Assembly: GCF_001704415.2 (NCBI RefSeq) | Contig: NC_030819.1 | Location: forward strand, 35,148,575 to 35,212,574 | Reading direction: 5' to 3' | Length of the DNA: 64,000 nt | From: Capra hircus | Taxonomy: Eukaryota > Chordata > Mammalia > Artiodactyla > Bovidae | Part shown: positions 34,217 through 45,416 of the stretch, one piece after another | How the letters are laid out: each line of letters begins with the position of its first letter | Numbering within the stretch: position 1 is the stretch's first letter | Translations under genes and position numbers: made by a program | The notes under the pieces: model-generated | What the model was told of the DNA's origin: nothing | Databases searched by the model: none | Seen by the model: only the letters and a program-made list of their open reading frames with translations

Positions 34217-35349
34217 GTTAGTTTAAGCCATTTGCCTCTTTAAAATCCAGCTAAAGTTTTAGCACCAAATCTGCTCTTGGTTTCCTTGTCAGTGTGTTGG
34301 GGGTGGGGAGAGAGCTCTTTGTACCTCATGGATGCAGATTTAATCAGTGATATGTAGGTGAATCTTTCTTGGAAACTGACCACGGAATGGGGATGCAAGC
34401 ATTTTTTATCCCCTGTATTGTGAGCTCCCTCATGGCGGTTGGTGGGCCCTGGGCTCCTGGGCTCAATTTTAACCTGACCCAGGACACTATATGTGACACC
34501 TGATTATTCATACAAAGTCTGGGAAGTCAGTCCTAGCTCCCTGTCCCTAATTCTCCACTATCTCCTTTCCATCTTTTCTTCTTTGTATTTCTGAAATCTT
34601 CTCTTCCTCCCACGGTGCCCTGTTTGCAACCTGCTCCTGTCTCTTGGTCTTTTCTGAAGACTTGTCCTCCTACACATCCACGCTGAGCTGCCATCCCCCT
34701 GCCCTCCCCCCAAAGACTACTTTCTTTAGCACAGATCTGATCCTTACTGGGCTGGGAGAGCTGGTGCGGGATCCAGAGCACAGCCCCAAGTCCACTCCAG
34801 CAGGGGCCATTGGATGAGCTCATTGTTACTAGAATGGAGACCAGAATTATGACTCAGTCAAGGGTGAGGAACCAGGACCTGTGATGGAGGCAGGACCTAG
34901 AGATTTGCTCAGAGTCAAAAGCAAATTGAACAGAGCAGGGAAGATCCACATGGGAGATGGCAGAGAGGCTTGTGACCTGAACCGGCCAGTGTCCATGGCT
35001 GCTGTGATGTTCCTTTATACTCAACTTGAGGCCCTTGGCCTGGACCAGGGCAGACTCTTGAAGAGAATAAACCAGAGCAGACAAGTTGATAGGAAGCTCT
35101 TCCTCACCTCCCTCTGCTGCCAGAATGTCTCCTGACTTACACACACCACTACACTTGGGTTGTGTGTAGGTTCTCCCAAAGCACCACATCCTCCCAGCTT
35201 CTGGTGTGCAGTCTGCCCCCTGCCTCAGACACCTCCCCCTCTGTCATCTGGATGGTGAAAGTCTCCTCATTTTCTGAGGTGATTCTAATGCGTCTTTGAG
35301 ACCCTCAATTCTTTCTTAGGGTCTTATATATTCTTTTAAGGTAGCATTC
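34217..35349. other. Intron, no recognised element
   Basis: No exon or nameable repeat follows the exon at 34025-34216 in this stretch. Confidence 0.4.
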
Positions 35350-35780
35350 ACAGTACAACTGTGTTCATAGCAGCCAAAAGTTTGAAGGAACTAATCCTTA
35401 CAATGGAATATCCAATGTTTAAAAGGAGGAAATTTATGACCAATGGCTAAACCTTGACAACATCTTCCTAAATGTCAGACATGAAAGGAACAAATACTCT
35501 GATTCTGCTTATGTGAGGTGGTGAAATTCTATGAATTTGACACAGAGTGGCCAAATTCAGGAAGACAGGAAGTAGGATGGTGGTCTCCAGGGACTTGGGG
35601 AGTGGCAATGGGTAGTTGTTTGTTTAATGATTATAGAATTTCAGTTTTATGATGCAAAAAAAAAAAAATTATCGAGCTTGGTTACACACCACGTGAATGT
35701 ACTGAACATTAAACCATCCACTTAGAAATGGTTAAGTAGTTAAATTTTATGTTATGCGAACTTTATTGTAATTAAAATGT
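35350..35780 (+). repeat. Old L1 3' end (L1M type)
   Basis: ttcatagcagccaaaagttt, tggtggtctccagggactt and aattttatgttatgcgaactt follow the 3' end of an old mammalian L1. The same class is at 47950-48700. Confidence 0.7.
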
Positions 35781-36566
35781 AAGATAGCATCTGTGCATGT
35801 TTTGTAATTTGAGGTCTCTATCTCACGGTACCTTGAGGCTTTTTAAAATCAAGGAGCATCTTATTTTCATGTTTGTTCCCTAGAAAGTGGCATTCTGCAG
35901 GGCTTAGAGAGGGTGCTGAGGGACTGCTGTCTGCAAGGGTGAGTAACACACAGGTGTGAGCAGCCAGTAACCAGAACATGCACACACGACAACTGCATGA
36001 ACAACTAAAAGAACTGCTCTTTAACTCTTTCCACCACAACCCGCTAGTGGACTATAGCTGTAATTTAATGAATGATATCCTTGTAACATGAAATACATAT
36101 TCAACTTATTGCCAAATGATACCCAGGGAGCAGCTTCAGTTAGTTGCAGCGTTAAAGATGACTCATAATTATTTCCAGTTCCATCGCAGTTCAGGAAGAG
36201 GCTGAGGACTGTTTTGTTGGGAAAACATTAACCACAGCTCTTGATACACTCCTGTCCCTGAGAGCACTGGAGGTGATGTTAGCTTACTCTCAGACAGTGT
36301 GTCTGTCAGATTTCCTGTTGTAAATGCGATTCTGTTAACTTGCACTTGTCTTAATTTTCCCCAAAGCCATAAAATAGGAATTATTTAAGAAACTCTGCAG
36401 CACAACTTACGAACATAATAGATTCTATTCTTCCTTCTTAAAAACTGCAAATCATAGGACTATTGAGATTCCAAAATATTTGAGAACAGATTGAATTTAG
36501 AAACTGAATTAATGACTGTGGTAGCTTGACTTTTGATCTCTGACTTGGTCTATTCCCTGTATCACA

Positions 36567-36729
36567 GATCAGTTCAGTCGCTCAGTTGTGTCCAACTCTT
36601 TGTGACCCCATGGACTGCAGCACCAGGCCTCCCTGTCCATTACCAACTCCTGGAGCTTGCTCAAACTCATATCCTTGAAGTTGGTGATGGCATCCAACCA
36701 TCTCATCCTCTGTCATCCCCTTCTGCCTT
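36567..36729 (-). mobile_element. BovB LINE, 3' tip
   Basis: A short reverse copy from gatcagttcagtcgctcag to tcctctgtcatccccttct. Confidence 0.85.
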
Positions 36730-37387
36730 GACAACGCTAGCTTCATTTCTGTGTTTGGAGATAATACCCATGCAGTGTGTTCAGGAAGTGATTCTACTCC
36801 ACCTGTGAACATCCCAGGTTTCCTTCCCTGCTAATCTGTCTCACCCCATCACTCTGGGTCACCCCTATGGTGCTGGGTTTGACTGAAAGAGGCTGCTGTG
36901 GGGGATGTGGGAGTGAGCCTGCCCAGCCAAAATGGGGCTTTATTCTCTTTCCATTGTTTCCTCTGCTGTCCTGATTCCTGAAAGTTAGAGTCAATAGGAA
37001 AATGTAGTAGGTACTACATAGAATTCTAATTCATGGAAGAAATAGCAAGTAAAAATAAAGACCTCAGATGAGGTAAATAGCACCTTAATCTTCCCAGTTA
37101 GATTCTGAACACAGGTTACAGTTTTCATTTAGATGGTTTTGTGGTTGATTTAATGATTTTAGAGTTCTGGGACATTTTAAAGCATTTATCCAGCTCTCAC
37201 GATAGACTGGTTTTGGTTTGTTATTTTTTTTCTTGCTCAGAGCTCTTACTTCTATAATATACTTTTAGAGATGCTTACTAGACCTTGCTGTAATGTGCAA
37301 AAATATTAGTTTCCTACATTTTCTCCTTTTTTACATAGTATCTCCTCAGCAACCCCTCTCCTCACTCCAGATTGTCCCACTTCCCTT

Positions 37388-37516
37388 CAGTTCAGTTCAG
37401 TTCACTTCAGTTGTTCAGTCATATCCGACTCTTTGCGACCCCATGAATCGCAGCATGCCAGGCCTCCCTGTCCATCACCATCTCCCGGAGTTCACTCAGA
37501 CTCACGTCCATCGACG
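37388..37516 (-). mobile_element. BovB LINE, 3' tip
   Basis: The ttcagttcagttcagttca tail, then the first 110 bp of the BovB 3' end in reverse, cut off at gtccatcga. Confidence 0.85.
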
Positions 37517-37537
37517 GCTTTCTAATTTCTTGTGACT

Positions 37538-37650
37538 CAGACTGTGGTGTCAGGGCCAGCAGCTCCTACCTCTCTTGGAGCTTTCTATAAATGCAGAGTC
37601 TCAGGCCCATCCGGACCTCTTACTCATTTGAACAAGACCTTCTGGTAAAT
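37538..37650. repeat. MER20-like DNA transposon remnant
   Basis: ggccagcagctcctacctct, aaatgcagagtctcaggccc and cttctggtaa resemble MER20. The match is loose. Confidence 0.45.
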
Positions 37651-38465
37651 TCCTTTCTCTCCCATAGGCATTTCTTATGAGTGATAACCTGTGATTTCTA
37701 TTAAACATCCTTTGACAGGTTGAAGTTGAGCTCAGAAGTTACCCAAGTCCCTGTTATGACTGAGCATGAGGCTCTAGAAAGTTCTGTGCCACTTCCCCTA
37801 TAGATTTACTCACCTTCAAATTCCGCAAATTGCGCTTATGCTTTATAATTCAACTCTGTGAGATTCCACTGCATTTCTTTGCATCCTCTTGGTGGAGTCT
37901 CGTCTTCATCACTGGCAGTTTTCATCCTGCTCCTACCTTCCCCACACAAGCTTCCTACAGGGACTGGAGGGATTTCCCACAGGCTCAGCCCTGCCTGGAC
38001 CTGGAGTCAGAGACAGCCTTGTGCAGCAGTGTGTGTGCGGCTCTTTCACCACCTGATGGGATAAAGAATGAGTCTCGCTCCCCAAGCAGGGCAGGAGGTC
38101 TGTTTGGTTTGTCTCCTGGGGAACCATTGCCCCACCAGGCTGCAGGTTTCTCTTCCAGCCCACCTGGGGTGCTGGTTCTTCCTGCTGACAGCCAGCCACC
38201 TGACCTCAGGTACTCTCTTCCTCAGTGATGTCATCCCTCTTGTCCCACTCACCGTGTTATATGTACCCATGTCCACATCACGCTTCACCTCTCTGGCCAC
38301 AGGATCTCTATGGTAGGCCTGTTCCTTTAACTGCAGCTATACCTCTCCCCACTTTCTCTGTTCTAGCTATACAGAAACATGATAAGATACCAGGCCATCC
38401 AGGTTTAAGAAGTTCATCAGCAGAATGGAAAAGAGGCTGACAGATGTGGGTTTGAGTCTCATCCT

Positions 38466-39490
38466 ATAGAGATGGGAATACCAGATCACCTAATCTGCCT
38501 CTTGAAAAATCTGTATGCAGGTCAGGAAGCAACAGTTAGAACTGCACATGGAACAACAGACTGGTTCCAAATAGAAAGAGGAGTACGTCAACGCTATATA
38601 TTGTCACCCTGCTTATTTAACTTATATGCAGAGTACATCATGAGAAACGCTGGGCTGGAAGAAACACAAGCTGGAATCAAGATTGCCAGCAGAAATATCA
38701 GTAACCTCAGATATGCAGATGACAGCACCCTTATGGCAGAAAGTGAAGAGGAGCTAAAAAGCCTCTTGATGAAAGTGAAAGAGGAAAGTGAAAAAGTTGG
38801 CTTAAACCTCAACATTCAGAAAACGAAGATCATGGCATCTGGTCCCATCACTTCATGGGAAATAGATGGGGAAACAGTGTCAGACTTTATTTTTTGGGGC
38901 TCCAAAATCACTGCAGATGGTGACTGCAGCCATGGAATTAAAAGACGCTTACTCCTTGGAAGAAAAGTTATGACCAACCTAGATAGTATATTCAAAAGCC
39001 GAGACATTACTTTGCCGACAAAGGTCCGTCTAGTCCAGGCTATGGTTTTTCCTGTGGTCATGTATGGATGTGAGAGTTGGACTGTGAAGAAGGCTAAGTG
39101 CCGAAGAACTGATGCTTTTGAACTGTGGTGTTGGAGAAGACTCTTGAGAGTCCCTTGGACTGCAAGGAGATCCAATCAGTCCATTTTGAAGGACATCAAC
39201 CCTGGGATTTCTTTGGAAGGAATGATGCTGAAGCTGAAGCTCCAGTACTTTGGCCACCTCATGTGAAGAGTTGACTCATTGGAAAAGACTCTGAAGCTGG
39301 GAGGGATTGGGGGCAGGAGGAGAAGGGGATGACCGAGGATGAGATGGCTGGATGGCATCACGGACTCGATGAACGTGAGTGTGAGTGAACTCCGGAAGAT
39401 GGTGATGGACAGGGAGGCCTGGCGTGCTGCGATTCATGGGGTCACAAATAGTCAGACACGACTGAGTGACTGAATTGAACTGAACTGAAC
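38466..39490 (+). mobile_element. BovB LINE 3' half with the longest open frame in the window
   Basis: The frame 38472-39266 is open for 264 codons. It starts MGIPDHLICLLKNLYAGQEA, carries NLRYADDSTLMAESEEELKS (RT motif C with both catalytic aspartates), then GPITSWEIDGETVSDFIFWG and RVPWTARRSNQSILKDI. A TGA at 39265 ends it early; the rest of the C-terminus follows without frame. The element is 5'-truncated and ends in the gaactgaactgaac tail. It is the best preserved RT fragment here but lacks the endonuclease and first RT motifs, so it is not autonomous. Confidence 0.92.
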
Positions 39491-39514
39491 CAAAATTTCA
39501 AGCAGACTAATTAA

Positions 39515-39650
39515 GCCTCAGTCTTCTTTTGGAAAAATGGAATTGATAGGACCTAACCCCTAGGCTTGTTGTACGACTTAAACAAGATAAGACATGTAAA
39601 GCACCCAGCACATGGGTCAGAGTAAGTGCTTGACCAATGATGGTTATAGT
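39515..39650 (+). repeat. MIR SINE fragment
   Basis: ggaaaaatggaattgatagg, gacatgtaaagcacccagc and cagagtaagtgcttgacca are in MIR order. Confidence 0.65.
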
Positions 39651-40639
39651 TTTTATACTGTATAAAATGACCATAACCACTTACATGGTGGAAGTTGTTG
39701 TCTGTCCCATAAGAATGAAGTGTTGGCCATTTGAAGTTTTATTTATGGCTGTAGGATCCGTCTACCATGTTTCTTTTTGTCCAACTTATCATATGTCTAA
39801 ATAATATGATGATAAATTTTCCATAAATTCTCTGGCCTGATTAAAAATCTCAGCTTTCTGCAGAAGCTTCTTTGTCTCAGGGCTCCACAGGGAATAAAAA
39901 TCAGAAAAAGTCAAGTCCAATACAGATCCTGCTGTCAACATATACAGGCCAGTTGAAGAAACAAGAAAATAGGTATATTCTGTAAGCTAGAAGGTTATCA
40001 GAATTTTTATATAAATTTAGGAAAAGATAATACAACACCTGTTAATATTGAGATAAGCACACATAGGGGACAGGGAGAGCATTTCTGAAGAATCAGTCAC
40101 GTGAGACAGACTCAGTGATGTGTGGTCAGGGCTTCAGCAGGTGGAAATGCATGTGAAAGCCATTCTGGGAGGTGAGACCAACATGAGCAAAGGCACGATG
40201 CCCTGATCCAGTGAGTGGAGAACTAGGCACCTGCAGGGCATTCAGGGAAAAGAACTACCAGGTGTGTAACACACATTTTCATATCCAACCCTCGCAACTA
40301 CCTAGTGACCCCAAGGAAGCTGACTCATGGACATGAAGGATGGAGAGGTCAGTGGGGACAGTTCTGTAGAAGAGATATCCTGGAGTGGAGTGACACAGAG
40401 CCAACCTTTGGGGTTTAATCTGAGAAGTGAGAGCACGTGGACCCGAGTGGGCAGGTGCAGGGGACAGGGAGTCAGGAGCTGTTGTGTTTCCAGTAAGACG
40501 TCCTGGGAAATAGACTCCACTTTTTGGAATCAAACTGATGTTAATTAAAACAAAGCTATAATACCCAGGTTTATGAATGTGCAGGGAAACAGGTGGAAGT
40601 TGAAAATGGTATCATTTTTCTGGAGGTTGGCAATACTTA

Positions 40640-40869
40640 GCAGCTTTCTCTTAAAATGTACGTACCTTATTCTCAGCAATTCCACATCTGAGAATTTATC
40701 TGAAAGAAATAATTAAGGTTGTTTGCAGAGACTGAGCCTCAGGGATATTTGACACAGTTATTTATGATAGCAAAATATTGGAGATTGTCTAAATATCTAC
40801 CAGTAGAAGTTTGTTAAATGATCACATATACTGTAATGTTATATAGCCATTTAAAATAAATATTTTTAT
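40640..40869 (+). repeat. Old L1-type fragment
   Basis: cagcaattccacatctgag, gaatttatctgaaagaaat and gatagcaaaatattggag follow the 3' part of an old L1; too diverged for a subfamily. Confidence 0.55.
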
Positions 40870-40894
40870 GAAATTCTAAATGAAGATACATTAT

Positions 40895-41378
40895 AACAGT
40901 TCAGTTGAGTTCAGTTGCTCAGTCGTGTCCAACTCTTTTTGACCCCATGGACTGCAGCATATCAGGCCTCCCTGTCCATCACCAACTCCCGGAGCCTACT
41001 CAGACTCATGTCCATTGAGTCAGTGATGCCATCCAACCATTTCATCCTCTGTCATCCCTTTCTCCTCCAACCTTCAATCTTTCCCAGCATCAGGGTCTTT
41101 TTCAATGAGTCAGCTCTTCACATTAGGTGGCCAAAGTATTGGAGTTTCAGCTTCAACATCAGTCCCTCCAATGAACACCCAGGACTGATCTCCTTTAGGA
41201 TGGACTGGTTGGATCTCCTTGCAGTCCAAGGGATGCTCAGAAGTCTTCTTGAGCACCACAGTACAAAAGCATCAATTCTTCGGCACTCAGCTTTCTTTAT
41301 AGTCCAACTCTCATATCCATACATGACTACTGGAAAAACCATAGCCTTGGCTAGATGGGCCTTTGTTGGCAAAGTAGA
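40895..41378 (-). mobile_element. BovB LINE 3' end with a perfect 25-bp target-site duplication
   Basis: A reverse copy from the ttcagttgagttcag tail to cctttgttggcaaagtag. The 25 bases at 40870-40894 (starting gaaattctaaatgaag) recur exactly at 41394-41418. The minus frame 41118-41372 encodes HLAKAMVFPVVMYGYESWTI. Confidence 0.93.
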
Positions 41379-41418
41379 ATAAAATAAAAATTTGAAATTC
41401 TAAATGAAGATACATTAT

Positions 41419-42265
41419 GTTCATACTAATCATATTTTGTTTAAATATGTAAATTTGTATCTTTAAGACCACATAACACAAATCTGGAAAATCAAAACAT
41501 CAACATCTCAAGATTGGTTTTATCAGACTTCTAGGGTATATCTAGTCTTTATTTACTTTTCAAATTCATTTGCACTGATTATGATTAAGAAAAGAGTTTG
41601 TTTTATTTTGTTTTTTAAACGATAATGCATCCTGACACCCGGGTGGTGAATGTGGACTTTAAAGTGAGGGATCGAGCCATGAAACACTGCAAGAGTAGAG
41701 TCTTCAGGGCTTGTCAGCATGCTGGACTCAGGGAAAGCTGGAAGGAAGGTGGACAGTTGTGCCTATGAGCCTGGGAAAGAAGCAGAGTGGGGAAGTCAGA
41801 GGACATGGCTGTTTTATGTGGGGCATCAGATGTTGATCATGTTGAGTTTGATGTGTGAAGAGAGATCCAGGAGCAAGTGTCTAACAGGTTGTTGTGGTCA
41901 TCAGAGATGAACCCTGGCCTGGTTCCCTGCACATTCACAAACCTGGGATTTATAGCTTAATTTTATTGGACATCAGTTTAATTTCAAAAAGTGGTATCAT
42001 TTTCCCATGACATCTTGCTGAAGACACAACAGCTCCTGTCTTCCTGTCTTACACTTCCCACTCTGATCCAAGAGGTAGGAAAAACAGAAAGGAGCTGTTG
42101 TGAAGCAGCTAAAGTAAGATTTTTTCCAAGTGTCTTTGGTGTAAACTTACTGATACTGGTGACACTTTCCGTGTGGAATTGGTAAAACCCATTGGTGACC
42201 CAGATAAGACATTCAGACTATATTTATAGGTTTAATGATTTAACTGTAGAATTAGCCAGAGCCAG
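41419..42265. other. Intron, no recognised element
   Basis: No exon or nameable repeat. This is the last unique sequence before duplicated block A. Confidence 0.4.
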
Positions 42266-42421
42266 GTTTTTTTTTTTTTTTTTTTCCTTTGAGTTGCCTT
42301 TTTTGGAGGGGATGTGTGGCTATATAGCATGTGCGATCTTAGTTCCATACCAGGGATTGAACCCAAGTCCCTTGCAGTGGAAGCTCAGAATCTTAACCAC
42401 TGGACTGCCCGTGAAGTCCTT
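42266..42421 (-). repeat. CHR-type SINE at the left edge of block A
   Basis: A T-run, then ccataccagggattgaaccc and ggactgcccgtgaagtcct in reverse. The block A/C homology starts inside this element at 42334; the block C part is 55461-55545. Confidence 0.85.
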
Positions 42422-43027
42422 TGTTTCTTATTATTCTCCTCACTGGAGTTTGGAGCTCACAGTCCTGTGGTCATGACTGGCGTTCAATGCCCCTACATAT
42501 CTCAGCCCATTATCCAAAGTCTACAAATGTTCCCATTTGCACAGATGGATCAGTGTCAGTAGAGCTCATAACATGGGAACATACACACATTCTCATGGAT
42601 ACAGTTGTCACCTGTGTCTTAACATGTGTTGATTTATGTATGAGAACACCCAGACAGACGCATATTTTTATTGTGCTTCACAGATAATGCTGCTTCTTTT
42701 TCTTTTTTTTAACAAACTGAACATTTACAACAACTCATTTTTGAACAAGTACATTGGCACCATTTTCCCTACAATATTTGCTAACTTCATGCCTCTGTCA
42801 ACTTTTGGTAATTCTCACAATATTTCAAGCCATTTTATTATTATTAAACTTGTTTTTCTGATCTGTCATCAGTGTTTTTTAGTGTTACTACCCAATAAAG
42901 GCTTAGATGGTGGTTAGCATTCTTTTAGCAATCAGTATTTGAAAATTAAGGTATGAATATTGTTTTTCATACATAATACTATTGTGCACTAAGTAAACTA
43001 CAACATAGTATAAACATAACTTTTTAC

Positions 43028-43296
43028 AAAATAATTTTATTTATTTATCTTTGGCTGGGCTGGGTCTTTGTTGCTGCTCTGGTTTTTTCTCTGGTTGGAA
43101 TGAATGAGGGGTCACTAGTTGCAGTGAGCAGCTCTCTAGTTGCAGTGCCTAGGCTTCTCACTGCGGTGGCTTCTCTTGTTGTGGCTCCCGGGTCTAGGGC
43201 GTGTGGGCTTCAGTAGGTGTGGTGCACTGGCTTAGTTGCTCTGTAGCTGTGAGATCTTCCTGGATTAGAGATTGAACCCATGTCTCCTGCACTGAT
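43028..43296 (-). repeat. CHR-type SINE, long form
   Basis: tatttatctttggctgggctg, gtggctcccgggtctagggc and attagagattgaacccatg are a reverse CHR SINE body. The copy in block C is 56158-56428 with a few extra bases. Confidence 0.8.
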
Positions 43297-43505
43297 AGGT
43301 ATTAGTTGCTTAGTTGTGTCCAACTCCGTTGTGACCTCATGGATTGTAGCCTGCCAGGCTCCTTTGTCCATGGAATTATCCAAGCAAGAATACTGGAGTG
43401 AGTTGCTATTTCCTTTTCTGGGGGATCTGCCCAACTCAGGGATCAAACCTGAGTCTCCTGCATTGACAGGTACATTCTTTACAATTGAGCCATCAGAAAA
43501 GCCTC
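43297..43505 (-). repeat. Bov-tA SINE
   Basis: A reverse copy joined directly to the CHR SINE. The block C copy is at 56430-56638. Confidence 0.85.
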
Positions 43506-44044
43506 AATCTTATCGTTAGTGCACTGAATTTCTCTCTGCTTTGGTTTTAATGACTTGACTGACACTTGACATGTATCTTTCCAAGGTGCAATTGCAAGTA
43601 TTAATTTGTTTATAAAATACCTTTTGAACTGCTCCAGTGAAAGGTCCCATATAAGTAGCAAATGTTGTGTTGATGTTGACTTTATTATGTGTATTTTGTC
43701 TACTGTCCTCTATAAGACACTGAGATCTGCATTTTATAATTTTAAGATATTTTCTTTCAAGATATAATATAATTAAGATATTTAATATTGGGAATTTTTT
43801 TAGTTTTTCTACCAAAGAATAATTCCTCTTAAATAATTAGGCCCTTGAAGAAGTGAATACTCTTTTTATGTATAATACTTCTAACTTTATTTGTTGATAT
43901 CTCCATAAAATTAGTCACATAATTCTCCAGGTCAAATTACTCAGGCTATAGAAATAAAGCTAATTTAAAGGCTGACTTCTTATGGACCACTTAGGAGATC
44001 GCTGGCCTTTCACTGCCAGCAGATTGTCATTTTTAACTCTTCTT

Positions 44045-44253
44045 GGGACTAGGGGGCTCTCAACCAGGGGACAGTTGTCAGTGTCTGAAATATTTGGTTG
44101 CCACAGTTGATTTAGGGAGTGCTACTGGTACTGGTATCTAGTGGGTCAAGTTCAAGGCCACTGCTAAGCATCCTACAATACACAGGACAAGCCCTCTTCC
44201 CCCAAGAATGAAATCTGGCCCATAAATGTCAACAGTGCCATGACTGAGAAACT
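44045..44253. repeat. MER5A (hAT-Charlie non-autonomous DNA transposon)
   Basis: ctctcaaccaggggacagtt, tctagtgggtcaagttcaag and catcctacaatacacaggac, then a closing gactgagaaact inverted end, match MER5A. It sits about 110 bp upstream of the Walker A exon in both copies (block C at about 57179-57387). Confidence 0.85.
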
Positions 44254-44363
44254 TATAGACTACTCTTTATATAGAACTTTTAAAATTCATCATCAATAGC
44301 CAGCATTTCTCCCAGGTTTGTTGCATTTTGTTAATTCTTACTCTCTCCTGGATCTCTCTACAG

Positions 44364-44519
44364 CTTGGCATTGTAGGAAGAACAGGGGCTGGAAAAAGTT
44401 CCCTCATCGCTGCCCTTTTTAGACTGTCAGAACCTGAAGGTGGTGTTTGGATTGATGAAATCAGGACAAGAGATATTGGACTTCATGATTTAAGGAAGAA
44501 AATGTCAGTTGCACTTCAG
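44364..44519 (+). CDS. ABCC4: ABCC4-like exon 7 of 7 in window (NBD2 Walker A), block A copy
   Basis: The 156-bp exon follows ctctacag and ends before gtatgc. It encodes 52 residues, the same length as the human exon. Walker A GRTGAGKSS is complete, followed by LIAALFRLSEPEGGVWIDEI and IGLHDLRKKMSVALQ. Human has KKMSIIPQ at the end, so the proline before the Q-loop glutamine, nearly constant in ABC proteins, is leucine here. The glutamine itself is kept. The next expected exon (beginning around EPVLFTGT in human, then signature motif) was not found between here and 64000. A second, frameshifted copy of this exon lies at 57496-57652. Confidence 0.9.
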
Positions 44520-45416
44520 GTATGCACTCACATGTTCTTTTCATAAGCCACCTAAGTTTACTTATTTTTTATTTTTATATTTTTCAAATTAAACAAAGGG
44601 TTAATCCTTTTTACACCTAGTAGAGCATATTTTTTAGCAGCAGGTATTTTCAACAGATACTTTCATCATATACTAGGTTTTGTTTCTTTGTTTATTTGTT
44701 AGTTTTTTGTGCATGTGATTTAATACTTTACTGAGATGGATTTCTGGACTCAAGACTTTTTCAGGTTCCACAATTTTATCCACTGATAACCACATAATTC
44801 TGAGAACAAAACAGTAAATTGTTTGTTTAGCGCTGGAGAGGTTTCTATAGGGAAATGAGAATTTTAAGTGTCTTCCAGATAGAGCTTTGCTGTAGGAAAT
44901 GAGGACATCCTTTCAAAGGTGATTGTGTCCCTGGAGGGTGTTCTGTGAAACTGTGGGGCTTTGAGAATTGCAGAGTGTATGGATGCTATGGGGAGACTTT
45001 GACAAATCAGCCGTTAATAAGTAATTTTCTCCAGGCAGTCAGTACAGAATAGTGAGGAAGAGAAAGGGACTTGGAATTCCACCTCTGTGCTCCTCAGTTT
45101 TCTGTCTTATAAGGCAGCTAACAATACCAACCCTTCAAGGTGTTCTGATGGCAAAATAGATCGGTGCATGGTATAGAGTGCTTCACCCTGAGACCCAATG
45201 TGTGGCTGCTGTGATGGTGCAGCACTGAATTGACCATCTCTCCCTCAGCTCTGATTCTGTTTTCTTTTCTTCTGCTTCTTAAAGAAGTATGACTTTCAGA
45301 GAGTGTGTTGGAAATTGAATTATGTGCACAGTAGAAGCTCCTGTCTTTCCTTGTGATTTATCCACTCAACATACTTTAGTGAATATTTACTGAGCAATTA
45401 CCATCCTCCAGGTATG

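Larger units (their letters stand above)
1787..44519 (+). other. ABCC4: ABCC4-like (MRP4-like) transporter gene, internal part
   Basis: Seven exons on the + strand splice into one open frame of 304 codons (911 bases plus one base of a split glycine codon from an upstream exon). The product aligns without gaps to about residues 819-1122 of human ABCC4 as I remember it: TMD2 from the helix carrying GRILNRFSKD, through the TM12 segment FQWCVRQ, into NBD2 up to the Q-loop. ABCC4 is a plasma-membrane ABC exporter of organic anions, cyclic nucleotides, prostaglandins and drugs. All acceptors end in AG and all donors start with GT. The substitutions against human ABCC4 are many for a conserved transporter, so an ABCC4-like paralog from the cattle chromosome 12 cluster is more likely than the canonical gene. 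The first exons lie upstream, and the exons after Walker A are not in the window. Confidence 0.85.

Noticed and set aside
38472..39266. Long open frame as a host gene
   Set aside because: The protein is the BovB reverse transcriptase C-terminal half, and the sequence ends in the BovB tail.
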